A DNA stretch of 12,953 nucleotides, from contig JBATTK010000093.1 in NCBI GenBank assembly GCA_049670505.1, positions 1-12,953 of the forward strand, written 5' to 3'. The translations under genes were made by a program, and so were the position numbers. A model generated the notes under the pieces. The model was given only the letters and a program-made list of their open reading frames with translations. It ran no database searches and had not been told where the DNA came from. The number at the start of each line of letters is the position of its first letter. Within the stretch, counting starts at the first letter, position 1. Source of the DNA: JBATTK01 sp049670505 (GTDB lineage: Bacteria; Bacteroidota; Bacteroidia; Flavobacteriales; Flavobacteriaceae). Shown piece after piece: positions 5,989-12,953 of this stretch.

Positions 5989-7216
5989 TTATTTTTTTGA
6001 TATTTTAAATTTTCCTCTCAACGTATTCATATCTTCACTTAGTTTTTTGTCTATTACTTTCGCATATATCTGAGTAGTCCTTAAGGATTGATGCCCTAAC
6101 ATTTTGCTTACAGATTCAATAGGGATTCCATTGGCCAAGGTTACGGTCGTAGCGAAAGTGTGTCTTGCCAAATGGAAGGTAAGATTTTTTTCGATCTGCA
6201 GATCAGGGTAATTTCCTTCAAAAAGGCATTGATTTTTTGATTGCTGATGACTGGCAGTAGCAGACCGTTCTGCGAAATAATAGGATGATCCGAATACCGT
6301 GCCAATATTTCTTCGGCAGCAGGGAGTAGGGGAACGGTACTTCGGGAATCGGTCTTGGAGCGATTTATTTTGATCCAGCGTTCCCCCGTCCGTTCCCAAT
6401 ACAATATGGTTTTGGGATAACTTCTGCACATCAACATAGGCCAATCCCGTAAAACAACAGAAAACGAACATATCACGTACTTGTTCCAAGCGTTTCATAG
6501 GCAGTTCTTTTACCATCATGGTACGAAGTTCCGCTTCTGTCAACACATCACGATCCACTTTTTTCCATTGGGCTTTCCAATGATAAAAAGGGTCTTTGTT
6601 GACCCAATTGTTGGCAAAGGCGATCCGCATGATCTTTTTAAAATTGACCACATATTTGGTAATGGTATTTTGGCTGCCGATTTTTTTGGTCTTTAAATAA
6701 TGGTGAAAGCGATCGATAAATTTTAAGTCCACTTCTTTTACAAAAATATCTTCTAATCGATATTCTTTTTTAATAAAAGTTACAAGATGATTCCGTGTAC
6801 GTATATGCCTTCTATAAGCTCCGTAGGAGTAGTCTATGCCCAAGAGTTGTTCTATTTGAACGTTGTATTCATCGTAAATAGCAAGTAGCGTTTTGTGGGT
6901 CTGTTCTTTGTTCAGCAGCTTGTTTTTAATCAATTGGGCATTAAAAGGTTTCTTTTTAGGTCACCAGTTTGGCATGGATGTCATAAGCTTTGGACTCTAG
7001 CTCATCTATGTAACGGTTTAGAGCTTGGCTTTTTTGGTTCGAACCCTTGACCCTTCCTTTTATGGAACACCATTTTTCGGGCTCAATTTTGCGTTTGATA
7101 CTAAATTCCGCTCGTAGGCCATTTACCGTAATCCGTAGGTATACTGGGGCTTTTCCGAGTTTGTCCAGTTTGCCAGTTCTGATGTAACTCAAAATGGCGA
7201 AAGAATGGGTCACCAT
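5989..7216 (-). pseudogene. Tyrosine recombinase (integrase), Bacteroidota arm-domain type, three frameshifts
   Basis: The intact gene would have encoded about 409 residues, the usual length for this family. From ATG 7216 the first 86 codons give the N-terminal arm DNA-binding domain (SYIRTGKLDKLGKAPVYLRI, WCSIKGRVKG) and stop at 6958-6956. The protein resumes one base later with KKKPFNAQLIKNKLL and the SAM-like core-binding domain. The catalytic domain starts in that frame (FCCFTGLAYVDVQKL), shifts at a run of five Gs (plus-strand C at 6383-6387) into RWIKINRSKTDSRSTVPLLP, and shifts back near 6209-6214 to NLTFHLARHTFATTV, LGHQSLRTTQIYAKV. The catalytic His-x-x-Arg, Gly-His and Tyr (6066-6064) remain, but no full-length enzyme can be made. 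It lies 227 nt from the 3' end of tRNA-Arg, the usual place for an element integrating into a tRNA. Indel sequencing errors are possible, yet all neighbouring core genes are clean. Confidence 0.88.
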
Positions 7217-7261
7217 AAGAATATGATTTTTCTAGTTTCAATTTGATTATAAATCCCTTGC

Positions 7262-7284
7262 AAAAAATTGATTTTCAATTTTTT
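7262..7284. repeat. AT-rich perfect hairpin upstream of the recombinase relic
   Basis: AAAAAATTGA (7262-7271) and TCAATTTTTT (7275-7284) are exact inverted repeats around TTT. The stem has few GC pairs, so termination would be weak; it may instead belong to the recombinase control or attachment region. Confidence 0.4.
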
Positions 7285-7294
7285 AACATGCATC

Positions 7295-7341
7295 CGGTGC
7301 CCTTTTTACGAATTTCATAATGGGGCACCGAATAGGGCACC
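7295..7341. repeat. Three GGGCACC motifs between tRNA-Arg and the recombinase relic
   Basis: CGGTGCCC (7295-7302) is the exact inverse of GGGCACCG (7323-7330), and a further direct copy GGGCACC lies at 7335-7341, 12 nt on. These are conspicuously GC-rich in an AT-rich spacer. Repeated short sites of this sort next to an integrase gene are typical of arm-type or core-type recombinase binding sites, but that role is inferred from position only. Confidence 0.45.
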
Positions 7342-7356
7342 TATCCAGAGGATTCT

Positions 7357-7370
7357 ATTTGATATCAAAT
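7357..7370. promoter_or_regulatory. 14-bp perfect palindrome, possible operator or recombination site
   Basis: ATTTGATATCAAAT is perfectly self-complementary and sits between the tRNA terminator and the GGGCACC repeats. It could bind a dimeric regulator of the former integrase; AT-rich chance is the alternative. Confidence 0.3.
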
Positions 7371-7380
7371 GAGTACAAGG

Positions 7381-7420
7381 AAAATAAAAAAGTCTGTAAA
7401 TCAACGATTTACAGACTTTT
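7381..7420 (-). terminator. Terminator after tRNA-Arg
   Basis: Arms 7388-7401 and 7407-7420 pair over 14 bp without mismatch around a 5-nt loop (CAACG). Read on the minus strand, the hairpin starts 23 nt after the tRNA and is followed by a T-rich run (complement of the A-rich 7381-7390). It should end transcription arriving from the tRNA and any read-through from the upstream genes. The A/T symmetry means it may also work weakly in the other direction. Confidence 0.85.
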
Positions 7421-7443
7421 GAATACTAATGAAGGTCTTAAAG

Positions 7444-7517
7444 TGACCGCGGAGGGATTCGAACCCCCAACCCTCAGAGCCGAAATCTGATATTCTATCC
7501 AGTTGAACTACGCAGCC
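7444..7517 (-). tRNA. tRNA-Arg(TCG)
   Basis: The minus strand folds into a complete 74-nt cloverleaf. GGCTGCG pairs with CGCGGTC (two G-U pairs), the anticodon stem TCAGA/TCTGA is perfect, the loop TTTCGGC puts TCG at positions 34-36, the T stem GGGGG/CCCTC contains one G-T pair and the T loop is TTCGAAT. The discriminator is A and the 3' CCA is not encoded, so it must be added enzymatically. Anticodon TCG reads CGA and, by wobble, other CGN arginine codons. The 5' end lies only 5 nt after the stop codon of the DksA-like gene, so the tRNA may be cut from that mRNA. The 3' end faces the dead recombinase and is the likely integration target. Confidence 0.95.
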
Positions 7518-7522
7518 TTATT

Positions 7523-7846
7523 TTAGCGAGCGCAATTTACGCAAAAAGAACTTTGCGGTGCCAATAAAATGCGCTCGATCGGGATTTTATTTGCACATTT
7601 AACACAGATTCCAAAATCGTCGGTGCCTAATTTTTCCAAATTTCGTTTTAGTCCCTCTAGCCGTTCCCTTGCCTTACGCAGGGCCGCGTCCATTACACCC
7701 TTGTTGTTAATGGCATCCATTCTAGAGACACGTCCTATGGAGTCATCTGGCGCAATGGGTTGGGTCAAAGCGTTATACTGCTCCACACGCTTTGCCGTTT
7801 TATCTATTTCCGATTCAAAAAGTAGCTGTAATTCTTTAGTGTCCAT
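7523..7846 (-). CDS. Small DksA/TraR-type C4 zinc-finger protein
   Basis: This 107-residue protein has the DksA/TraR layout. An N-terminal helical part (about 1-75, with MDAINNKGVMDAALRKARER and LEGLKRNLEKLGTDDFG) precedes a C-terminal zinc finger with Cys81-x2-Cys84 and Cys102-x2-Cys105 (GICVKCANKIPIERILLAP). Family members bind in the RNA polymerase secondary channel and alter initiation, some together with ppGpp. The acidic tip residues (Asp34, Asp35) lie where DksA coiled-coil residues act, but the coiled coil is shorter than in E. coli DksA, so equivalent function is unproven. It starts 10 nt after the GatB/YqeY gene and very probably shares its transcript. Its stop codon is 5 nt from tRNA-Arg. 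The family is secure; which DksA subgroup it represents is not. Confidence 0.88.
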   Translation of the reverse strand: MDTKELQLLFESEIDKTAKRVEQYNALTQPIAPDDSIGRVSRMDAINNKGVMDAALRKARERLEGLKRNLEKLGTDDFGICVKCANKIPIERILLAPQSSFCVNCAR

Positions 7847-7856
7847 CCCTTTTTGG

Positions 7857-8303
7857 TCAGGCCAACTTGCTCCTCACTATGGAGGAAATGGTTTTACCAT
7901 CCGCTTGTCCGGCCAGTTCTTTGGATACCATACCCATGACCTTGCCCATATCCTTCATTCCAGAGGCACCTGTGTCGTTTATAGTACGTACCACTACTTT
8001 TTCAATTTCCTCCTCGCTTAACTGCTCCGGTAAAAATTGTTCTATAATGGCCGCCTGCGCCAACTCGGGGGCAGCTAAATCCGCTCTCCCCTGTTTCTCA
8101 TAAATGGCAGCACTATCTTTTCGTTGCTTTACTAGCTTCTGCACCAATTTTATTTCATCATCCTCTGATAAATCGTTGCCGGATCCACTGGTCTGTGCTA
8201 ATAACAAAGCGGATTTTATGGCACGTAGGGATTCCAAGGCTACGGTATCCTTGGCTTTCATAGCCGCTTTCATTTGCTCCATTACTTGTTGTTGTAAGCC
8301 CAT
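7857..8303 (-). CDS. GatB/YqeY-domain protein
   Basis: This 148-residue protein is a standalone GatB/YqeY (PF09424) domain, related to the tail domain of the tRNA amidotransferase GatB, which contacts tRNA; the role of the free-standing protein is not settled. Helical segments begin MGLQQQVMEQMKAAMKAKD, followed by LESLRAIKSALLLAQ, the lysine-rich VQKLVKQRKDSAAIYEKQGR, and the closing GMKDMGKVMGMVSKELAGQA with ISSIVRSKL, all typical. The frame is open upstream to 8351, but ATG 8303 gives the family's normal N-terminus and length. It follows ftsZ, as in many Flavobacteria, though a hairpin between them may uncouple expression, and it runs 10 nt ahead of the DksA-like gene. Proximity to a tRNA gene is suggestive but proves nothing. 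Confidence 0.92.
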   Translation of the reverse strand: MGLQQQVMEQMKAAMKAKDTVALESLRAIKSALLLAQTSGSGNDLSEDDEIKLVQKLVKQRKDSAAIYEKQGRADLAAPELAQAAIIEQFLPEQLSEEEIEKVVVRTINDTGASGMKDMGKVMGMVSKELAGQADGKTISSIVRSKLA

Positions 8304-8325
8304 ATCTGTATAATTTTGGCAAGTG

Positions 8326-8368
8326 AAGATAAAAAATAAACCCGAAAACAAAATGCATCTCCGGGTTT
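8326..8368 (-). terminator. Possible terminator between ftsZ and the GatB/YqeY gene
   Basis: AAACCCG and CGGGTTT (plus-strand arms 8338-8344 and 8362-8368) form a 7-bp GC-containing stem with a 17-nt loop. On the minus strand it is followed by ATTTTTTAT. The large loop makes it moderate in strength, so it may attenuate rather than stop read-through from ftsZ. Confidence 0.45.
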
Positions 8369-8393
8369 TAAACTTGGTTTAACAATAAAAAGA

Positions 8394-10319
8394 TCAATCT
8401 ACATTGTCATGTAGAAACGAGTTGTTGGATCGCAATTGTATTTCATCATTGCTATCCTCGCTCAATGTTGTTCTGGAAACTTTGTTTTCCCTAGAATTTT
8501 CTTCCAATTCTACTCCCTGTCTTTTATAGGCTGGTTCCTTTTCAATTTCATCTATATGGCTAAGACTATTTCTAAATTTATAGTTGAAATCCTTTAGTTT
8601 TCTTCTACGTTCATCGGCCCTATCCTTTAACATTTCATCTATAGAAGTGTTCATAGGATCTATCTCGTCCGTATGGGCGGTTTCTGCATTGTTTTCTTCT
8701 TCGGCTATGGTTTTCTTCTCAAATACCAGCTCATCCTGCACAATTTTGGGGTCAAATTCTTCCGCTTTGGACTTTGCCCCTGTTAACTTATTCTCCAGTT
8801 CCATGTAATCGTCAAGGCTATATCTGGTCTCCCCTTCTTTATTATATTCTAGAACGGGCACTACCTCTATGTGATCTGTTACATCCATATCCTTTACTTC
8901 CTCATCCAAATTGAAAGTGATCACATTTTCGCGTTCCTCATCCTTATCTTGATTTGACAAGGGCATATCAAAGCTAATGGCAAACTGATCTTCTTCCACT
9001 TTCTTGGAAGAGACCACTTCTGGATCTACAACTTCAATATCATTTAACACATCCTTGGAATCTATGATAATAAAATCATCCTCAACTCCTTCCGCTACCA
9101 CTTCTTCATAGAACACATTAAAATTCCTAATATAATTGGTTGTTGGAATAAGATCCAATTCCTGGTCCGACTCTTTTTCTTCTACCAACGTATGTTTGAT
9201 AACCGGTTCAAAAAGACCTTCTTCCTCTAATTGATGTACAACTGCATCGGCGGTTAAATTCTGCTCCGCTCTCTGTTCGTCCTCCAAGGTGTGTATAATT
9301 TTCTTGGTCTCCGTATTTACGATATCGTTTTGTTGATCCACATTGAAGCCAGTGGCAATTACGGTTACGGCAATGGCCTCTCCCAAGCTTTCATCTTCAC
9401 CCACTCCCATAATAATATTAGCTCCATGGCCCGCCTCTATCTGAATATGGTCGTTAATTTCCCCTATCTCATCTATAGTAATTTCTTGAGATCCGGAAAC
9501 AATAAGTAATAGTACATTTTTAGCACCATTGATTTTATTATCGTTCAGTAAAGGAGAATCCAATGCCTTCATGATAGCCTCATTGGCCCTGGAAGAACCG
9601 GAGGCAATGGAAGAACCCATTATAGCCGTGCCACTATTGGAAAGAACGGTCTTTGCATCCCGTAGGTCAATATTCTGTGTGTAGTGGTGGGTAATTACCT
9701 CTGCTATACCCCGAGCCGCGGTAGCCAATACTTCATCTGCTTTGGAGAAACCGGCTTTAAAACCTAAGTTACCGTATACTTCTCTCAGTTTGTTATTATT
9801 GATAACGATCAGGGAATCTACATTGCTACGTAATTTCTCTATCCCTATCTGTGCCTGCTGACATCGCATCTTTCCTTCGAACTGAAATGGCATGGTTACT
9901 ATTCCAACGGTAAGAACATCCATTTCCTTGGCCATCTTGGCAATAACAGGGGCAGCACCAGTTCCTGTTCCTCCACCCATACCGGCAGTGATAAATATCA
10001 TTTTGGTAGTAGTATCCAACATATTTTTTATGTCCTCCATACTCTCTATAGCGGCCTGTTCTCCCACTTCTGGGTTGGCGCCTGCTCCCAATCCTTCCGT
10101 TAAGGAAACCCCTAGCTGTATTTTATTGGGTACGGAACTATTTTGTAGTGCCTGTGAATCTGTATTACAGATTACAAAATCCACTCCGTTTATCCCTGCT
10201 TGGAACATGTGGTTTATAGCGTTGCTACCACCCCCGCCAACTCCGATCACTTTTATTACGTTGCTTTGATTCTTAGGTAGATCAAAAGCTATACTGTCTA
10301 ATTCAGTGTTCTTGCTCAT
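8394..10319 (-). CDS. ftsZ: Cell division GTPase FtsZ, with long acidic linker
   Basis: FtsZ polymerises at mid-cell with GTP and recruits the divisome. The 641-residue protein has a full GTPase core (about 1-330): GVGGGGSN (26-33), the tubulin signature GGGTGTG (115-121), the E-x-x-N/D-type contacts and the catalytic-loop segment NIDLRDAKTVLSN (from 216). After VIATGFNVDQQ a linker of about 270 very acidic residues follows, with many Glu, Asp and hydrophobic clusters, and then a basic stretch (DERRRKLKDFNYKFRNSLSH). The end is IQLRSNNSFLHDNVD, the Flavobacteriia-type conserved C-terminal peptide that should bind FtsA. E. coli FtsZ has 383 residues; the extra length is all linker and is usual for this group. 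It starts 42 nt after ftsA and is probably co-transcribed with it. Confidence 0.98.
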   Translation of the reverse strand: MSKNTELDSIAFDLPKNQSNVIKVIGVGGGGSNAINHMFQAGINGVDFVICNTDSQALQNSSVPNKIQLGVSLTEGLGAGANPEVGEQAAIESMEDIKNMLDTTTKMIFITAGMGGGTGTGAAPVIAKMAKEMDVLTVGIVTMPFQFEGKMRCQQAQIGIEKLRSNVDSLIVINNNKLREVYGNLGFKAGFSKADEVLATAARGIAEVITHHYTQNIDLRDAKTVLSNSGTAIMGSSIASGSSRANEAIMKALDSPLLNDNKINGAKNVLLLIVSGSQEITIDEIGEINDHIQIEAGHGANIIMGVGEDESLGEAIAVTVIATGFNVDQQNDIVNTETKKIIHTLEDEQRAEQNLTADAVVHQLEEEGLFEPVIKHTLVEEKESDQELDLIPTTNYIRNFNVFYEEVVAEGVEDDFIIIDSKDVLNDIEVVDPEVVSSKKVEEDQFAISFDMPLSNQDKDEERENVITFNLDEEVKDMDVTDHIEVVPVLEYNKEGETRYSLDDYMELENKLTGAKSKAEEFDPKIVQDELVFEKKTIAEEENNAETAHTDEIDPMNTSIDEMLKDRADERRRKLKDFNYKFRNSLSHIDEIEKEPAYKRQGVELEENSRENKVSRTTLSEDSNDEIQLRSNNSFLHDNVD

Positions 10320-10361
10320 CTTTTTTATATTACTGGTTTTACTGTGTTTTTATATTTATGT

Positions 10362-11687
10362 CTATTCCGCGTTATCCAAAAAATCTTTCAATTTCTCGGA
10401 CCATTTGTCAAAAACGGATTTCCTTTCTTTCTTGGCCGCACTTTTAGTAGTGGTCTCACCATGCGCTTCGAGCACTACTTCTTCTTCAAATGTCCCTTCT
10501 TCCTGCTGTCCTTCCGTATTTTTGGCTTCATTGGTAACCGCGTTCATCAATAGACCTACCGCAGTGGCGTATAATGGACTTGCGACTTCCTCATCGGAAT
10601 CGCCGGCCAGATGCTCATTGGGATACCCTATCCTGGTATCCATTCCGGTAATATATTCTACCAATTGCTTTAGGTGTTTCAACTGACTTCCACCACCTGT
10701 AAGCACAATACCCGCAATTAGTTTTTTCTTTTGTTCTTCATGACCGTAGTTTTTAATCTCCACATATACTTGTTCTACAATCTCTACGACTCTGGCATGT
10801 ATGATTTTGGAAAGGTTCTTAAGCGTAATTTCCTTGGGCTCCCTACCCCTTAATCCGGGAATGGAAACAATCTCATTATCCTTGTTTTCCCCAGGCCAGG
10901 CCGATCCGAATTTCATTTTTAAAAGCTCTGCCTGCTTTTCAATAATGGAACATCCTTCTTTGATGTCTTCGGTAATAACATTACCTCCAAAAGGTATTAC
11001 CGCCGTGTGTCGAATAATGCCATCCTTAAAAATGGCCAGATCTGTAGTTCCACCACCTATATCTATTAAAGCTACCCCGGCTTCTTTCTCTTCTTGACTC
11101 AGTACCGCATCCGAAGATGCCAAGGGTTCCAGTGTAATATTACCTAGATCCAATCCTGCACTTTTGATGCAGCGACCTATATTCTTAATTGAGGAAACTT
11201 GACCTACCACCACGTGAAAATTCGCCTCAAGCCTACCTCCGTACATCCCTATCGGAAGTTTTATCTCTGCCTGTCCGTCTACTTTATACTCCTGTGGCAA
11301 AACATGTATGATCTCTTCACCGGGCAACATCACCAATTTGTATACCTGATTGCATAGCTTGTCCAGATCATCCTCATTGATTACTTCCTCGGAATTGGGT
11401 CTAGTGATATAATCACTGTGCTGTAAGCTTCTAATATGCTGACCTGCTATACCCACTACTACCGAACCTATCTTTAATCCGGAATTAGCTTCGGCCTGTT
11501 CAACCGCCTGTTGAATGGATTTAATGGTTTGTGTAATATTATTGACAACGCCCCTATGTACCCCGAGACTTTTGGATCGGCCAATACCCAAAACCTCAAT
11601 TTTGCCATACTCGTTTTCCTTTCCAATAATGGCTACGATTTTGGTGGTCCCTATATCCAACCCAACTGAATAATTACCCTGTTTCAT
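10362..11687 (-). CDS. ftsA: Cell division protein FtsA
   Basis: FtsA is the actin-like ATPase that links FtsZ polymers to the inner membrane and activates septal synthesis. The 441-residue protein shows the phosphate-1 motif GLDIGTTK (9-16), a domain 1C insert (about 85-165), phosphate-2 DIGGGTTDLAIF (209-220) and the adenosine motif TGGGSQL (330-336). After a Glu/Lys-rich linker (about 385-415) the protein ends in KSVFDKWSEKLKDFLDN, an amphipathic helix matching the membrane-targeting sequence. Length and order are normal. It lies 94 nt after ftsQ and 42 nt before ftsZ, all on the same strand. The start at 11687 gives the standard N-terminus. Confidence 0.98.
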   Translation of the reverse strand: MKQGNYSVGLDIGTTKIVAIIGKENEYGKIEVLGIGRSKSLGVHRGVVNNITQTIKSIQQAVEQAEANSGLKIGSVVVGIAGQHIRSLQHSDYITRPNSEEVINEDDLDKLCNQVYKLVMLPGEEIIHVLPQEYKVDGQAEIKLPIGMYGGRLEANFHVVVGQVSSIKNIGRCIKSAGLDLGNITLEPLASSDAVLSQEEKEAGVALIDIGGGTTDLAIFKDGIIRHTAVIPFGGNVITEDIKEGCSIIEKQAELLKMKFGSAWPGENKDNEIVSIPGLRGREPKEITLKNLSKIIHARVVEIVEQVYVEIKNYGHEEQKKKLIAGIVLTGGGSQLKHLKQLVEYITGMDTRIGYPNEHLAGDSDEEVASPLYATAVGLLMNAVTNEAKNTEGQQEEGTFEEEVVLEAHGETTTKSAAKKERKSVFDKWSEKLKDFLDNAE

Positions 11688-11781
11688 ACGTTTAAATCCT
11701 TTTAATTACTTAAAACCCATTAATTAAAAATTGATACCATACCATAAGCTTACCATCAATTCCAGCTACTCCATGCATGAC
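11688..11781. promoter_or_regulatory. ftsQ-ftsA intergenic spacer
   Basis: This AT-rich 94-nt gap is the longest between consecutive cell-division genes in the window and could hold an internal promoter for ftsA-ftsZ. I cannot identify a TAnnTTTG box or a terminator. The ftsQ frame stays open past its stop for about 23 codons, which I regard as chance. Confidence 0.25.
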
Positions 11782-12501
11782 CTAAATTTTTGTACACACC
11801 ACCTGATTATTAAACTCCAAGCTTACTATAGTATAATCTTCCAATGTCCTGTCTTTCTCGGCCTTGTTATAAAAGGCTTTAAAATTGTTGAATTTTTCTT
11901 CTAGACCGTCTACACCTCCCAAATTCACCACAAAGTTTTCCATACGGAACTTTAATTGATACTTTTCATCATCTTCAATATGGATTCCTATAACATTTTT
12001 TCGTAAAAAGTCGTCCCTATTGATATACTTCAAAATAGCATATACATCCTCTAGGCTTTTGCCTGTAATTTTACCCGTGATTATAGGAACTCTGGCCGAA
12101 TGACTCTTGGATAACGGCATGCGCTTTCCTTCATCGTCTACGTAAAACTTTGTATCCCCTTCTATTCGTCCGATAGGTTGCCGCTGTACAATTTTGGACG
12201 TAAGCTCACCATTTACAGTAAGATAAATTTGGGCACTTTTTACCATTTCATTGGCCTCTATGACCTTTTCTATAGTATTCAAAGCTATATTTTCTTTGGG
12301 CATGTTTGTAAGGGGCCCATAATTTTGTATTAACAATTTATTAACCGTTTCATGATCAACATATAAGTTCTGATCTCCTAAAAACTCAATTCTTAGCTCA
12401 TGTATGTTCTTCCTTTCGCTTCTATGATCTGCAAATGCGTACAGGCCGACTATCATCAGCAAAAGGGCCGCTATTTTGATGTAATTCCAATTAATTCGCA
12501 T
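11782..12501 (-). CDS. ftsQ: Cell division protein FtsQ/DivIB
   Basis: This 239-residue bitopic protein belongs to the FtsQ-FtsL-FtsB part of the divisome. It has a short cytoplasmic tail (MRINWNYIK), one transmembrane helix (about 10-25, IAALLLMIVGLYAFA), a POTRA-like region (about 35-110, with LRIEFLGDQNLYVDHETVNK and MVKSAQIYLTVNGELTSKIV) and a beta domain to the C-terminus (IGRIEGDTKFYVDDEGKRMP, VPIITGKITG, YTIVSLEFNNQVVCTKI). The closing 'EF' beta strand is where partners bind in E. coli. Its ATG lies inside the last codons of murC, an 11-nt overlap that implies translational coupling. Sequence conservation is low in this family, so naming rests on domain pattern and on the murC-ftsQ-ftsA order, which together are strong. 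Confidence 0.93.
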   Translation of the reverse strand: MRINWNYIKIAALLLMIVGLYAFADHRSERKNIHELRIEFLGDQNLYVDHETVNKLLIQNYGPLTNMPKENIALNTIEKVIEANEMVKSAQIYLTVNGELTSKIVQRQPIGRIEGDTKFYVDDEGKRMPLSKSHSARVPIITGKITGKSLEDVYAILKYINRDDFLRKNVIGIHIEDDEKYQLKFRMENFVVNLGGVDGLEEKFNNFKAFYNKAEKDRTLEDYTIVSLEFNNQVVCTKI

Positions 12502-12953
12502 GTTCTAGTTCTCTTTTAATCTTTGGTACTTCCAGTCCAATATCCCCGGCCCCCATAGTAATCAAAACTTCGGGGCCTTGCTTCTTAATTTCTTCCACCA
12601 AGCTCCATTTTTCGATTAATTTTTTGTTTGGGTTTTTAATTTTTTCCATAAGCCATTCAGATGTAATTCCTTCTATAGGCTTTTCCCTTGCGGGATAAAT
12701 ATCCAGTAGGAGAATGCTATCGAATTTTCCCAAACTACTGGCAAAATCATCGGCAAAATCTTTTGTCCTGGAAAACAAGTGAGGCTGAAAAACTGCCAAT
12801 ACCTGCTTATCCGGATGCATTTCGGAAATAGCATCGTAAACGGCGTTTATTTCTGTAGGATGATGGGCATAATCGTCTATAAAAATTAAGCCATTCCCCT
12901 TTATTTCATATGAAAACCTGCGCTGCACCCCTTTAAAGGTTTCCAGGGCCTCC
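12491..12953 (-). CDS. murC: UDP-N-acetylmuramate-L-alanine ligase MurC, C-terminal part
   Basis: MurC uses ATP to attach L-alanine to UDP-MurNAc in the cytoplasm, the first peptide step of peptidoglycan synthesis. Only about 153 C-terminal residues are present; the frame runs off the window edge, so the 5' two thirds lie beyond. The visible part begins EALETFKGVQRRFSYEIKG and contains the MurC-specific DDYAHHPTEI, then AVFQPHLFSRTKDFADDFA, LLDIYPAREKPIEGITSEW and VLITMGAGDI, covering the end of the central domain and the C-terminal ligase domain. The motifs separate it from MurD, E and F. It overlaps ftsQ by 11 nt and heads the division genes in this window. Confidence 0.97.
   Translation of the reverse strand, partial: EALETFKGVQRRFSYEIKGNGLIFIDDYAHHPTEINAVYDAISEMHPDKQVLAVFQPHLFSRTKDFADDFASSLGKFDSILLLDIYPAREKPIEGITSEWLMEKIKNPNKKLIEKWSLVEEIKKQGPEVLITMGAGDIGLEVPKIKRELEHAN

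Noticed and set aside
5989..7216. Programmed frameshifting as an explanation for the recombinase
   Set aside because: Three separate shifts would be required and there is no recoding signal; mutation or sequencing indels are simpler.
9892..10269. 125-residue plus-strand frame opposite ftsZ, and similar long frames opposite ftsA
   Set aside because: These are antisense shadows of strongly conserved genes with low-complexity composition.
11710..11781. Short frame after the ftsQ stop starting MHGVAGIDG
   Set aside because: It has only 22 codons, without initiation signals or recognisable features.

Overview
The window looks like a Flavobacteriaceae (Bacteroidota) chromosome of moderate to low GC. 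Indicators are the murC-ftsQ-ftsA-ftsZ order, a 641-residue FtsZ with a long acidic linker, a GatB/YqeY protein after ftsZ, Bacteroidota-type secreted proteins and lipoproteins, and weak Shine-Dalgarno signals. I cannot name a genus.

Right part (7444-12953, minus strand) is intact core genome. In transcription order it holds the 3' part of murC, then ftsQ, ftsA, ftsZ, a GatB/YqeY-domain gene, a small DksA/TraR-type zinc-finger gene and tRNA-Arg(TCG). MurC builds the peptidoglycan precursor, FtsQ belongs to the divisome, and FtsA tethers FtsZ filaments to the membrane. The tRNA starts 5 nt after the DksA-like gene and is followed by a perfect-stem terminator.

Middle part (5585-7443) is a decayed recombinase zone next to the tRNA 3' end. 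A Bacteroidota-type tyrosine recombinase gene is broken by three frameshifts. Ahead of it lie three copies of GGGCACC (two direct, one inverted), a 14-bp palindrome and an AT-rich hairpin. Behind it is an unidentified reading frame interrupted by TGA.

Left part (1-5584) is accessory. The apparently intact genes are a periplasmic beta-carbonic anhydrase, a small secreted protein of unknown family, a prohibitin/SPFH-like lipoprotein and a secreted DUF547 protein. Between them are relics: the 3' end of a beta-lactamase-family serine hydrolase with an internal TAG; an unknown minus-strand gene with an internal TAA; a long-form pyruvate kinase reduced to its N- and C-terminal pieces; a possible rhodanese tail; and a possible zinc-ribbon remnant.

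Overall, a conserved cell-division cluster abuts a tRNA-associated region of gene decay. I see no CRISPR array, complete insertion sequence, or clearly new defence or biosynthetic system. The most informative observations are the pseudogene cluster, the internally deleted pyruvate kinase and the repeats between the tRNA and the dead recombinase.
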